Assembly: GCA_938015405.1 (NCBI GenBank)
Contig: CALLPZ010000410.1
Span: 1-9,789 of the forward strand
Direction: 5' to 3'
Source: an uncultured Pseudanabaenaceae cyanobacterium
Lineage (GTDB): Bacteria; Cyanobacteriota; Cyanobacteriia; PCC-9006; JAAUQQ01
DNA length: 9,789 bases
Positions 1 to 6,195 of the stretch are shown piece after piece. Position numbers and translations under genes: made by a program. Position 1 is the first letter of the stretch; every line of letters starts with the position of its first letter. Below the pieces are notes generated by a model, which did not search any database, was not told the DNA's origin, and saw only the letters and a list, made by a program, of their open reading frames with translations.

Positions 1-101
1 CTGAAGTCGGTCTTCAGCAGATTAATCGTGTCTTTGTAAGACTTTGCTGGTTGAGATTGGGCGGACTCGTTCTTTGAAGCGGGCGATTGGGCGTCTGTCA
101 C
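1..101 (-). CDS. ileS: Isoleucyl-tRNA synthetase, N-terminal fragment (runs off left edge)
   Basis: The minus strand is open across the left edge. Read from a GTG at 101-99 it gives 33 residues beginning MTDAQSPASKNE and continuing SYKDTINLLKTDF at the window boundary. The YKDT-NL-KT-F block matches the conserved N-terminus of bacterial isoleucyl-tRNA synthetases (E. coli has YKSTLNLPETGF), which charge tRNA-Ile with isoleucine in the cytoplasm. Here Leu replaces the usual Pro in the NLP motif. The Ser/Gln/Ala-rich stretch before the motif would be a short family-variable extension. The frame stays open back to a stop at 306-308 but has no ATG. GTG at 101 is the best start because the protein upstream becomes Pro/Thr/Ser-rich and then unrecognisable. 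No Shine-Dalgarno is evident. Family assignment rests on about 13 residues, so it is probable rather than certain. Confidence 0.62.
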   Translation of the reverse strand, partial: MTDAQSPASKNESAQSQPAKSYKDTINLLKTDF

Positions 102-730
102 GGTAGTTGTGGGGGGTGAGCCGGTAGTCGAATCGGAGGTCTGGCCTGGGGGCGAACCTCGGGACAGGCAGATGTTGCTGGGATGACGGTAACACGGTTG
201 CTGCGCCCTAGCTTGGGGGAGTTGGGCAACGAGCTTGTCAGAGATCCAATGCCTCAGGACACAGTGGCACAGCCTCTCTATTATCCGATAGAAGTGGGAT
301 TGGCTTCAAGCCTGGTTTGATGCACCATAGGAGCCCGTGAAATGGGTCCAATGTTGTGACAGAGGGCAAAAGTTTGGGACAGGGCGATCGCTCACAGCTT
401 TTTCTCAGATAACTGCGTCAGTATGAATTTGTGAAAGCCCATCACTAAATCCTCGTGATTAATATGCCATGACTGTTTATTTGATGGAGTCATAAAGCTG
501 ATTGAAGCTCCTCCTCTCAATTTGGTTCTTGTGCGGAATTAATCTAGGGTTAAGTGTGTCTTTAACTAGGATTTTTAGATTTTCCATGTAGGTAAAAGCT
601 AGTTTTTAATATTTCTGGAAAAGCTTTGAATTTATAAAAATCAGCTTTATTAGAAATATATAAAACGCGGGAAGTCTTTTAGTGGGAGAGCTTTTGCCAC
701 TCACTGCCAAATATTTAATGCTGCCAACCT
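102..730. other. Divergent intergenic region, no supported gene
   Basis: About 630 bp lie between the start of the minus-strand ileS-like gene and the plus-strand secreted-protein gene. No frame gives a recognisable protein. One HIP1 octamer sits at 384-391. From about 530 the sequence becomes strongly AT-rich, with several AAAAGCT or AGCTTT words and a TATAAA at 659-664 about 70 bp before the ATG at 731. This part probably carries the promoter of that gene, but no -35 box at good spacing is visible. An imperfect dyad (CTAG-gg-TTAAG / CTTTAA-CTAG) occupies 544-569. Confidence 0.5.
384..391. repeat. HIP1 octamer GCGATCGC (one of ten in the window)
   Basis: GCGATCGC is the highly iterated palindrome of cyanobacterial genomes. 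Exact copies are also at 2073, 2216, 3208, 5358, 5771, 7366, 8203, 8757 and 9267, about one per kilobase, in both coding and non-coding DNA. They point to the host lineage rather than to any local function. Confidence 0.9.
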
Positions 731-1243
731 ATGTCCTTTGCTTTCCGCTTTACGATCGCATCTTCAATTCTCTTGCTATCAGGTGTGCTGAGCGGTGCTG
801 CAACATTGGCACCCGCTGCTGCATCTCCCTACGACCAACTCGAGCAGTCTTGTAAGCCTAAGTTTGCTGGCACTCATGATTGTTTGGAAGCGGTGCCTGC
901 CTATAGTTATCACCTGCCCGTAATCTCCAATTACGATGGTGAACTGTGTATGGATCTGGGCGAGTGGGAAGGTGAGAATAAGGTCGTTGTGGAGTGGGAT
1001 GGCCTTCAGATGAAATTGGAGCTTATGGGGAAGGCGGGTGTTAATCACCGCCTTCAGCCTGATAAGCGTGAAGGCCGTAGTAGTGCGGTGGTGTTGTACT
1101 CTGATCTGCCCCTTATGCCTCAGATTGTGGAGCAGGATTGCGGCAAGGGCCGCAGTTCGGAGGTTATTACCGCAGTGACTTGGCCTGAGGCGGGTGTTGT
1201 AGAGAAGGGGAATCTTGCCCAGGTTCCAGAACGGGCGGATTAG
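731..1243 (+). CDS. Secreted protein of unknown family, four cysteines
   Basis: I do not recognise this 170-residue protein. It begins with a clear Sec signal peptide: a short basic region (R6), a hydrophobic core at about residues 8-26, and an Ala-rich site (APAAAS) suggesting cleavage near residue 31. The predicted mature part is about 139 residues. It has four cysteines (C41, C51, C73, C137), which would allow two disulfide bonds, consistent with a periplasmic or exported location. The middle (residues 60-100) alternates hydrophobic and charged residues (VVVEWDGLQMKLELMG), as in a beta-sheet domain. There is no transmembrane segment after the signal peptide and no lipobox. The ATG at 731 is chosen because it gives the complete signal peptide; no Shine-Dalgarno precedes it. 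It converges on the ycf66-like gene, with a terminator hairpin between them. That it is a real exported protein is well supported, but its function is unknown. Confidence 0.8.
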   Translation: MSFAFRFTIASSILLLSGVLSGAATLAPAAASPYDQLEQSCKPKFAGTHDCLEAVPAYSYHLPVISNYDGELCMDLGEWEGENKVVVEWDGLQMKLELMGKAGVNHRLQPDKREGRSSAVVLYSDLPLMPQIVEQDCGKGRSSEVITAVTWPEAGVVEKGNLAQVPERAD

Positions 1244-1288
1244 TGAAGTTCTGAGCTGGCATTCAAGCAGCTACAGATCTATGCCGAA

Positions 1289-1331
1289 AACAAAGAAGGA
1301 GTGGGGCGCGACGCCCCACTCCTTCTTTGTT
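1289..1331. terminator. Bidirectional terminator hairpin with 20-bp perfect stem
   Basis: Arms 1289-1308 and 1312-1331 are perfect reverse complements around a 3-nt loop (CGA). The core GTGGGGCG/CGCCCCAC is GC-rich and the base of the stem is A/T-rich (AACAAAGAAGG / CCTTCTTTGTT). The T-rich base on each strand gives the U-rich end needed for intrinsic termination in both directions. It lies between the convergent secreted-protein gene (ends 1243) and the ycf66-like gene (ends 1358), where a shared terminator is expected. Confidence 0.85.
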
Positions 1332-1357
1332 CTAGATGTTGCTTTGGTTTAGCCGTC

Positions 1358-2890
1358 TTACTGGTCTTGCTCTGGACCATCGACCCAGCTGTCATTTTCT
1401 TCGCTTTCATCTCGAGGGGGCCAGTTAGGGTCCTCCTCTGCTGTTGCGGACTCGCTGCTGTCGGAGTCTGATTGAGCCGGAGGGTTGGACTCCGCGTCAT
1501 CCGTGATGGCTTGCGTGGAAGTCTCAGCTTCTGCCTCTGACTCCTCTGCCTGGGCTTCTTCCTCTGGCTGAGGCTGCTCTTCTTCTGCCTGAGCTTCTGC
1601 TTCTTCTCGAGCTCTGGCTTCAGCTTCTGCCTTCGCCTTCGCCTCTTCTCGAGCTTTGGCTTCAGCTTCTGCCTTCGCCTTAGCTTGCGCTTCTTCTCTA
1701 GCCTTGGCTTCAGCTTCTGCCTTCGCCTTAGCTTGTGCTTCTTCTCTAGCCTTGGCTTCAGCTTCAGCCTCTGCTTTCGCCTTCGCCTCTTCTCGAGCTT
1801 TGGCTTCAGCTTCAGCCTCTGCTTTCGCCTTCGCCTCTTCTCGAGCTTTGGCTTCAGCCTCTGCTTTCGCCTTCGCCTCTTCCCGAGCTTTGGCTTCAGC
1901 CTCTGCCTTCGCCTTCGCCTCTTCCCGAGCTTTGGCTTCAGCTTCGGCCTTCGCCTTAGCTTCTTCTCTAGCTTTGGCTTCGGCCTGGGCTTTAGCTTCG
2001 GCCTCTTCCTGAGCCTTTTTTTCCGCTTGGGCTTCGTCCGCTGCGTTCGTTACATCGCTATTGGTGTTGTCGGCGATCGCTTCCTCAGCCGCTGGTGCTT
2101 CTGACTCAGTTGGGGAGTCCCACTCCGCATCGTCGGTTGTTTCGGTGCTGCTGCTGTCAGCACTATCCGCATCGGGACGAACATACTTCTTGCCGTGGTT
2201 CTTTCGCCCTTGGACGCGATCGCGCAAGCTCCCGAACATTCCGGTGACAGCTCCTAAGCCTGCTGCCGCTGTTTGAGAAAGGTCAGTTTTCTTGGACTCG
2301 GAAGGAGCGTTTACTTTTTCGACGGTTTCAGCAGCAGTTTCAGCGACGGTTTCAGCTACATCTTCAATCGCAGCCTTGGCATCTTCTGTCACCGCCTGGG
2401 TTGCCTCAACCGATGCCTCTGTTGCAGTGCTCGTCTTCTCTGCAACGTCTTTGGCAAGCTTGGTTGTGGTGCTGGCGATCCCTTCTGTTGCGCTGACCGC
2501 ACCCTTCACAGACTCACCCACTTGCTCCTTGAGCTTTTGAGAGCTGCTTTGGAGCTTGTTTTTCCAATCAGTGCTTTTGAGTTTTTCGAGGCCTTGTTTA
2601 ATGCTGCTGCCATCAGCAATGGTGGAACGATCCGTCGGGGGGAGCTTACTCCAGCGCAACAGCAGCGCTTGCCAGCCTAGCCAACCTGTCAAGGCGATGC
2701 TCGCTGTTTGTCCTAGTAGAACTGCGCCAGTAATGCGCTGAGCACAAATCCACAGCACCAGGGCATAGAACAGCGCAACGCCGCCCCAGATAATGTCATT
2801 TTTTTGGTACAAACCTGGAAAGAAAAAGGCCGTGGACATGAGTGCCAGGCCAGCAATGCCAACGAGAATTGCTAGTAAAAAAGCCAGCAT
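1358..2890 (-). CDS. ycf66: Ycf66-like membrane protein with long Ala/Glu/Lys repeat tail
   Basis: The 510-residue protein has three parts. Residues 1-80 hold about three membrane segments (roughly 2-25, 34-52 and 54-79). The sequence NDIIWGGVALFYALVLW followed by ITGAVLLGQTASIALTGWLGWQ resembles the N-terminal domain of the Ycf66 family, found in cyanobacteria and some plastids. Its molecular role is unsettled. Residues 95-200 are an amphipathic Ala/Glu/Lys/Thr helical region. Residues 290-437 are a low-complexity helix of nine tandem units of the type AKAREEAKAKAEAE, resembling the helical domain II of TolA. The C-terminal 70 residues are very acidic (Asp/Glu/Ser). Topology suggests a membrane anchor with a long rod-like hydrophilic tail. 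Family Ycf66 proteins usually have a shorter tail, so the repeat expansion is the unusual part. A good Shine-Dalgarno supports the ATG. zipN is the next gene upstream on the same strand. Confidence 0.75.
   Translation of the reverse strand: MLAFLLAILVGIAGLALMSTAFFFPGLYQKNDIIWGGVALFYALVLWICAQRITGAVLLGQTASIALTGWLGWQALLLRWSKLPPTDRSTIADGSSIKQGLEKLKSTDWKNKLQSSSQKLKEQVGESVKGAVSATEGIASTTTKLAKDVAEKTSTATEASVEATQAVTEDAKAAIEDVAETVAETAAETVEKVNAPSESKKTDLSQTAAAGLGAVTGMFGSLRDRVQGRKNHGKKYVRPDADSADSSSTETTDDAEWDSPTESEAPAAEEAIADNTNSDVTNAADEAQAEKKAQEEAEAKAQAEAKAREEAKAKAEAEAKAREEAKAKAEAEAKAREEAKAKAEAEAKAREEAKAKAEAEAEAKAREEAKAKAEAEAEAKAREEAQAKAKAEAEAKAREEAQAKAKAEAEAKAREEAKAKAEAEARAREEAEAQAEEEQPQPEEEAQAEESEAEAETSTQAITDDAESNPPAQSDSDSSESATAEEDPNWPPRDESEENDSWVDGPEQDQ
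1580..2023 (-). repeat. Tandem coding repeat, nine units of 42/48 bp
   Basis: Within the ycf66-like gene, nine units each contain the codons for AREE and differ in length by two residues. The protein order is several 14-residue units (AKAREEAKAKAEAE), then 16-residue units with an extra AE, then 16-residue units with AREEAQAKAKAEAE, then degenerate ends (ARAREEAEAQAEEE). On the plus strand the units appear as repeated CTCGAGCTTTGGCTTC or CTCTAGCCTTGGCTTC blocks from about 1600 to 1985. All length changes are multiples of three, so the frame is kept. Near-identity at the DNA level suggests recent duplication by slippage or unequal recombination. Confidence 0.9.
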
Positions 2891-3235
2891 GAAAAGGACT
2901 CCTGATCAGGGGCAGAGCGCAGCTCTCATAATCCTAGGCTGGCAGGCTACGGATTGTTGCATTTAGCAGCCATTCTTAAACGAAGCTCGCTATGGCAGGT
3001 GAGTCCCTAGGCAAATGGGCTGTATTGAGCGCCGTGTTAATGGCCTAAAATCCTCATGAATAGAGGACTTCGACGATCTGAAAACTTGTGTTAACCGATG
3101 GCTTGCTGACTGCTGTGCTGATGGGCAATCTGGATGCACCAAGCATTGCCTCTAACCGAAGTCAGAGACATCACCCAGCGGGGTTTACCTGAACGCTGCA
3201 TGGATGTGCGATCGCGACCCCAGAATGAGCATTGC
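2891..3235. other. Intergenic region between zipN and the ycf66-like gene
   Basis: This 345-bp gap separates two genes that both read leftward. No recognisable protein is encoded in any frame; the only open frames are short (18-34 codons) and lack a ribosome site. A small dyad TCCTC-n7-GAGGA is at 3051-3067 and one HIP1 octamer is at 3208-3215. I see no hairpin followed by a T-run after zipN, so read-through into the ycf66-like gene is possible. A separate promoter in this gap is equally possible. Confidence 0.5.
2899..2903 (-). promoter_or_regulatory. Shine-Dalgarno of the ycf66-like gene
   Basis: AGGAG on the minus strand lies 8 nt before the ATG at 2890, which fixes this start. It overlaps a 10-bp perfect palindrome CCTGATCAGG (2901-2910). 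Confidence 0.75.
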
Positions 3236-5488
3236 CTAGTTGATGACATTCATGCCCTTGATCTTCCAGCTATTGTCTTCCTTAACCAAGTCATAGCGGA
3301 CTTTTAGGTCCCGATCTTCGCGGTTACGGGTCAGCTCACCGCCCTGGTAGTACTTCGCTAGTTCTGTAACGGTTGCAGTGACACTGGCTGCATCAGGAGT
3401 CTGGCCTTCAGACTTAACCTCATTGATAGCGAGCTTGTGCTGATAGCGAACTTCCGTTCCGTCTTGCTCGGAGAGCTGTGCCTCTCCAGCCCAGCGGGCT
3501 AGGGCGTCTCCAGTTAGAACATTTTTGAGAAGTTCTGCATTGGGCTTGCCACCAAATACCTCAGCCTTGGTCCGCAACCATAGGTCGATGACCTGCTGGG
3601 CATCGGTCTCAGACAGTGGGCCAGAGGCCGAGACGCTACCTGCCGCTTCGGGAGGGGTCAAGCCTTCAATCACGGGCTCTCCCAGGCTAATACTGGGCTG
3701 ATTCTTCGCCAGCTTTGTGACGGTGGCTGATTGAACGTCACCCTGGCTGACTGTGCTATCGCTTCCGAGACCGCTGATCCAGCCGAAAATCTGGCTGAGT
3801 AGCGCAAAAATTAGCCACAGAGAGAGAAGTCCAACACCCGCCAGCATAAGGAGCCGACCAATTTTGATCGAACCCAAGGGGCCAGCCGCTGCACCACGGC
3901 GGGAGGCTGAACTGCCTTTTACCCTGCGGCGGCGGCGTTGGCGGCGAGTTTCGCCGGGGTGCTGAGCTGCATCTTGGTTGGCATAGGCAACGGCGGCTCC
4001 TCCAGCCATTGCTGCACCACCAGCGGCAACTAGGCCGCCTGCATTGCCATTGGTCGCTGCAGCGTCACCATAGCCGTCGTAATGGCCATTACTTTCAACG
4101 CCAGTCATTTCACTGGAATATTGCCCCTGGGCTGCCAGTGTTGCAGTGCCACTGGTGGTGTAAGTCGTTGCAGTACCCACTGCAGCGGCTTGGCGATCGT
4201 CGTTCCAAGCACTGCCCATCTCGACCCCAGCATTTCGCCAATCCTGGGCTGTGGCATCGGCAGGGAGAGATTCTAGGTAATTCTGAACGTCAGGATTGGC
4301 GAAGTAATCTTTCAGGGTTGTGGTTTGCCCTTTTAGGTCTCTGAAGTTTGGGAAAACCTCGTCCTGGAGCCAACGTTCTGCGTAGAGGCATAGGCCAGGG
4401 AGGAGGTCTGGGGATCCTTGGGAATGTTCACGGATAAAGGCCAGAGGCTCATACTCTTGGCTAAACTCCAGAGCGCGGTTGGCTTCTTCGGTTTGGCCCA
4501 GCATGAGCGCACAAACTGACTGTTCTAAGTGAACGTCCTGGCGACTACTGAGACCCGAGAGAATTTTCTTAGCCCGTAGCGCGAGATCAGGCTTCTGCTC
4601 CGCGAAGCCCTGGGCCATTAGGGCATAAACCGCCAGATAGGAGGCCACAGCGGAGGGACGACGAGCTTCCTGCTCGAACAACGTCTGTTGTTCGTTCACA
4701 GTTAGATAGTCGCGCAATTGCTGGATAAAGCGGAGAAAATCGTCGGTATCTAGACCTGACTGGTCATTGCCGCTACCATCAATGCCCCCCCGCTCTTGGA
4801 GCATCTCATTGAGAATTAGGATGCCCTTTTGCCGCTGAGTTGCAGCTTCAGTGGGCTGGGAGATCAGTTCTAAGACCCGGTAGGGGCGTAATCGGTATAG
4901 ATCGCTGCGCACTTCGCCTCGTACCCCTGCAAATAAACCTTCTTGGAGCAACAGGGTTTCACCGGCTTCCAGTGCCTCTGCTGCTTCTTCGTAATGGGAC
5001 TGTTGCCACTGTTCGCGGCCCAGCTCTAGATAGCTTAGGGCAACGGTCAAAGATATATCTGCTGCAATCATCTCGGCATCGCCGACACCAGGATTGCCAG
5101 ATTTCATCTTGGTGAGGTGGGTTTTGCCCAGATCCAGCACCAGCTCATATTCGCCGAGTTCTTGCAAGAGCAACAGCGCACCAATGAGTTGATGATCCTC
5201 AACGGTGATGCTGGGAGGCTGAGGCGCTGCTTTTTTGCCACGCCCAAAACGCTGGGAGAGGGTTGCGGTTTGCTGAAGAAAGGCCTGGTCGTATTGCTCC
5301 CGGGCAGCTTCATCTGATAAGACACTGTATGCCTCATCCAGGAGCTCCCGCCGAGCGGCGATCGCGGGTTCAGAATACTCACGACGCGGCAGCTGCATCG
5401 TTCGATCTTTATGGGCCTGCTGAATCTGCTCCGCCGTAGCCTGAGTGGGCAGTCCCAATATTCGATAGTAGTCGAGCGGAATACGCAC
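3236..5488 (-). CDS. zipN: Cell-division protein ZipN/Ftn2 (ARC6-type)
   Basis: The 750-residue protein is the cyanobacterial homologue of plastid ARC6, an inner-membrane protein that tethers and organises the FtsZ ring and recruits later division proteins. Residues 5-68 form a J-like domain (LDYYRILGLP at the start, DEAYSVLSDEAAREQYD at the end). The HPD triplet needed to stimulate Hsp70 is absent; AHKDR occupies that area, so a co-chaperone role is unlikely. Residues 100-420 are alpha-helical with repeat-like helical hairpins. A low-complexity Ala/Gly/Thr linker (430-510) and an Arg cluster (RRQRRRRRVK, 515-524) precede one transmembrane helix (about 545-572). By the positive-inside rule the N-terminal part is cytoplasmic. 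Residues 623-748 match the C-terminal ARC6 domain (DUF4101-type), ending in a W-KIKGM motif, and would be periplasmic. The start codon is GTG, supported by the family N-terminus MRIPLDYYRILG and a Shine-Dalgarno. The length is close to that of known homologues. Confidence 0.93.
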   Translation of the reverse strand: MRIPLDYYRILGLPTQATAEQIQQAHKDRTMQLPRREYSEPAIAARRELLDEAYSVLSDEAAREQYDQAFLQQTATLSQRFGRGKKAAPQPPSITVEDHQLIGALLLLQELGEYELVLDLGKTHLTKMKSGNPGVGDAEMIAADISLTVALSYLELGREQWQQSHYEEAAEALEAGETLLLQEGLFAGVRGEVRSDLYRLRPYRVLELISQPTEAATQRQKGILILNEMLQERGGIDGSGNDQSGLDTDDFLRFIQQLRDYLTVNEQQTLFEQEARRPSAVASYLAVYALMAQGFAEQKPDLALRAKKILSGLSSRQDVHLEQSVCALMLGQTEEANRALEFSQEYEPLAFIREHSQGSPDLLPGLCLYAERWLQDEVFPNFRDLKGQTTTLKDYFANPDVQNYLESLPADATAQDWRNAGVEMGSAWNDDRQAAAVGTATTYTTSGTATLAAQGQYSSEMTGVESNGHYDGYGDAAATNGNAGGLVAAGGAAMAGGAAVAYANQDAAQHPGETRRQRRRRRVKGSSASRRGAAAGPLGSIKIGRLLMLAGVGLLSLWLIFALLSQIFGWISGLGSDSTVSQGDVQSATVTKLAKNQPSISLGEPVIEGLTPPEAAGSVSASGPLSETDAQQVIDLWLRTKAEVFGGKPNAELLKNVLTGDALARWAGEAQLSEQDGTEVRYQHKLAINEVKSEGQTPDAASVTATVTELAKYYQGGELTRNREDRDLKVRYDLVKEDNSWKIKGMNVIN

Positions 5489-5496
5489 GATGACCG

Positions 5497-5501
5497 TCCT
5501 C
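5497..5501 (-). promoter_or_regulatory. Shine-Dalgarno of zipN, supporting a GTG start
   Basis: GAGGA on the minus strand lies 8 nt upstream of the GTG at 5488-5486. No in-frame ATG is available nearby, so this site together with the conserved N-terminus decides the GTG start. Confidence 0.75.
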
Positions 5502-5693
5502 AGACATCAACAACAAGTCGCTGTTCCCGGGTTCTTGCTCAATAGTCCTCTCAACTCGCTCACTGTCTTAAGCATTGTGGATTCATTAGCCACAGGGCGC
5601 CCAAATCAGGAGCAAATCAAGCAGAATTTTGGCAGGATCTCCCAAGCATAACCCAAAGTTTAGGCCATGCCGAAACGCGATTCAGTAAGCTCC

Positions 5694-5707
5694 GTATGTA
5701 AGATTAC
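5694..5707. promoter_or_regulatory. GTA-N8-TAC motif, possible NtcA site
   Basis: GTATGTAAGATTAC matches the minimal GTA-N8-TAC target of the cyanobacterial nitrogen regulator NtcA. It also contains a TGTAA-GA-TTACA dyad at 5697-5708. No TAN3T box is found about 22 bp away on either strand, which a class II NtcA-activated promoter would have. The motif is short enough to occur by chance a few times in 10 kb, so this is only a candidate. Confidence 0.25.
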
Positions 5708-5965
5708 AATGACGGCTCGCATGAATTGCTTGCTCAGATGAAAACATCGCGTTGGGCTATGAATTTTCCTGCGATCGCTGGTCATTGTCTCTCTTTGAGA
5801 CTGCTGGTCTATATACGTTGCTGCGTCTCAGTCAGGCAATGTTCTTAGACTGCTGCAAAGCGAATTGTGAGTTTGATGTAAATATTCTGTAGGCTCCGAG
5901 GTCGAGCCTTGTGGAGCAGTGATGGCTTCGTCCTTGAACCCTGTAGGCCGCTCTTACTACATTTG

Positions 5966-5984
5966 ATCTAGGAGTTACCTAGAT
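5966..5984 (+). promoter_or_regulatory. Hairpin enclosing the ribosome site of a small leader frame
   Basis: Arms ATCTAGG (5966-5972) and CCTAGAT (5978-5984) pair perfectly around a 5-nt loop. The AGGAG Shine-Dalgarno (5970-5974) spans the left arm and the loop. The first two bases of the ATG (5983-5985) are in the right arm. If transcribed, the fold would hide the ribosome-binding site and start codon of the 23-codon frame. Confidence 0.4.
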
Positions 5985-6054
5985 GAACGCCATCGCAACA
6001 GGGATTGAAGACAATTCGGAGAAACGCTTTTACGCCAGGGCCAGCTCGTCTTAA
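5983..6054 (+). CDS. Possible 23-residue leader peptide upstream of pdhA
   Basis: An ATG at 5983 opens 23 codons (MNAIATGIEDNSEKR, then FYARASSS) ending in TAA at 6052-6054, about 140 bp before pdhA. AGGAG at 5970-5974 is 8 nt upstream, the best Shine-Dalgarno in the pdhA leader and better than that of pdhA itself. The peptide is hydrophilic with no signal peptide or membrane segment, and I recognise no family. The ribosome site lies in one hairpin and the stop codon in the left arm of a second dyad (6047-6065), an arrangement that resembles translation-coupled leaders. It may also be a chance frame; conservation in relatives is unknown. Confidence 0.3.
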   Translation: MNAIATGIEDNSEKRFYARASSS

Positions 6055-6065
6055 GATTTAAGACG
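6047..6065. promoter_or_regulatory. 8-bp inverted repeat in the pdhA leader
   Basis: CGTCTTAA-GAT-TTAAGACG is a perfect 8-bp dyad with a 3-bp centre. No T-run follows (GCCCAAGG), so it is not an intrinsic terminator. It could be an operator for a dimeric regulator or an RNA hairpin. The TAA stop of the small frame forms the end of its left arm. Confidence 0.45.
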
Positions 6066-6195
6066 GCCCAAGGATATCCCGAGTCTCTTGTCTCTACAGC
6101 GACAACGGTCCAGCGGATTGCGGTAGGCTAGGGCCGGACTTGCTTCCGCCTAGGGGTCAACAGGTCTTGGTTAGAGAGGATAGGACGATAGCTTC

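Larger units (their letters stand above)
5489..6195. other. Divergent zipN-pdhA intergenic region and pdhA leader
   Basis: About 700 bp lie between two divergent genes. No large protein is encoded. In order it holds the zipN Shine-Dalgarno (5497-5501), a GTA-N8-TAC site (5694-5707) enclosing TGTAA-GA-TTACA, and a HIP1 octamer (5771-5778). A repeated AGACTGCTG follows (5798-5806 and 5847-5855). The last 230 bp hold a 23-codon open frame flanked by two dyads. A TATATA at 5812 or a TATTCT at 5883 could be a -10 box for pdhA, but no convincing -35 partner is seen. A 53-codon frame (5490-5651, +) starts one base from the zipN start and is probably fortuitous. Confidence 0.6.

Noticed and set aside
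1656..2104. Two overlapping plus-strand open frames of 118 and 139 codons, rich in Ala/Ser or Phe/Leu/Arg
   Set aside because: They are the reverse-strand image of the tandem Glu/Ala/Lys repeats of the ycf66-like gene. The repeat codons simply lack stops in those frames.
2992..3048. 18-codon plus-strand frame MAGESLGKWAVLSAVLMA
   Set aside because: Short enough to arise by chance, with no clear ribosome site and no supporting context.
3088..3192. 34-codon GTG-initiated plus-strand frame between zipN and the ycf66-like gene
   Set aside because: It has a non-ATG start, no Shine-Dalgarno and no similarity I can recognise. It is antisense to the flanking transcription unit.
5738..5848. 36-codon plus-strand frame in the pdhA leader (MKTSRWAMNF...)
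   Set aside because: It has no ribosome site, many rare-context Cys/Arg residues and no recognisable features; probably chance.
5997..6010. AACAGGGATTGAAG resembling the 3' end of cyanobacterial CRISPR repeats
   Set aside because: It occurs once, without any repeat-spacer periodicity or cas gene nearby. It lies inside the small leader frame.
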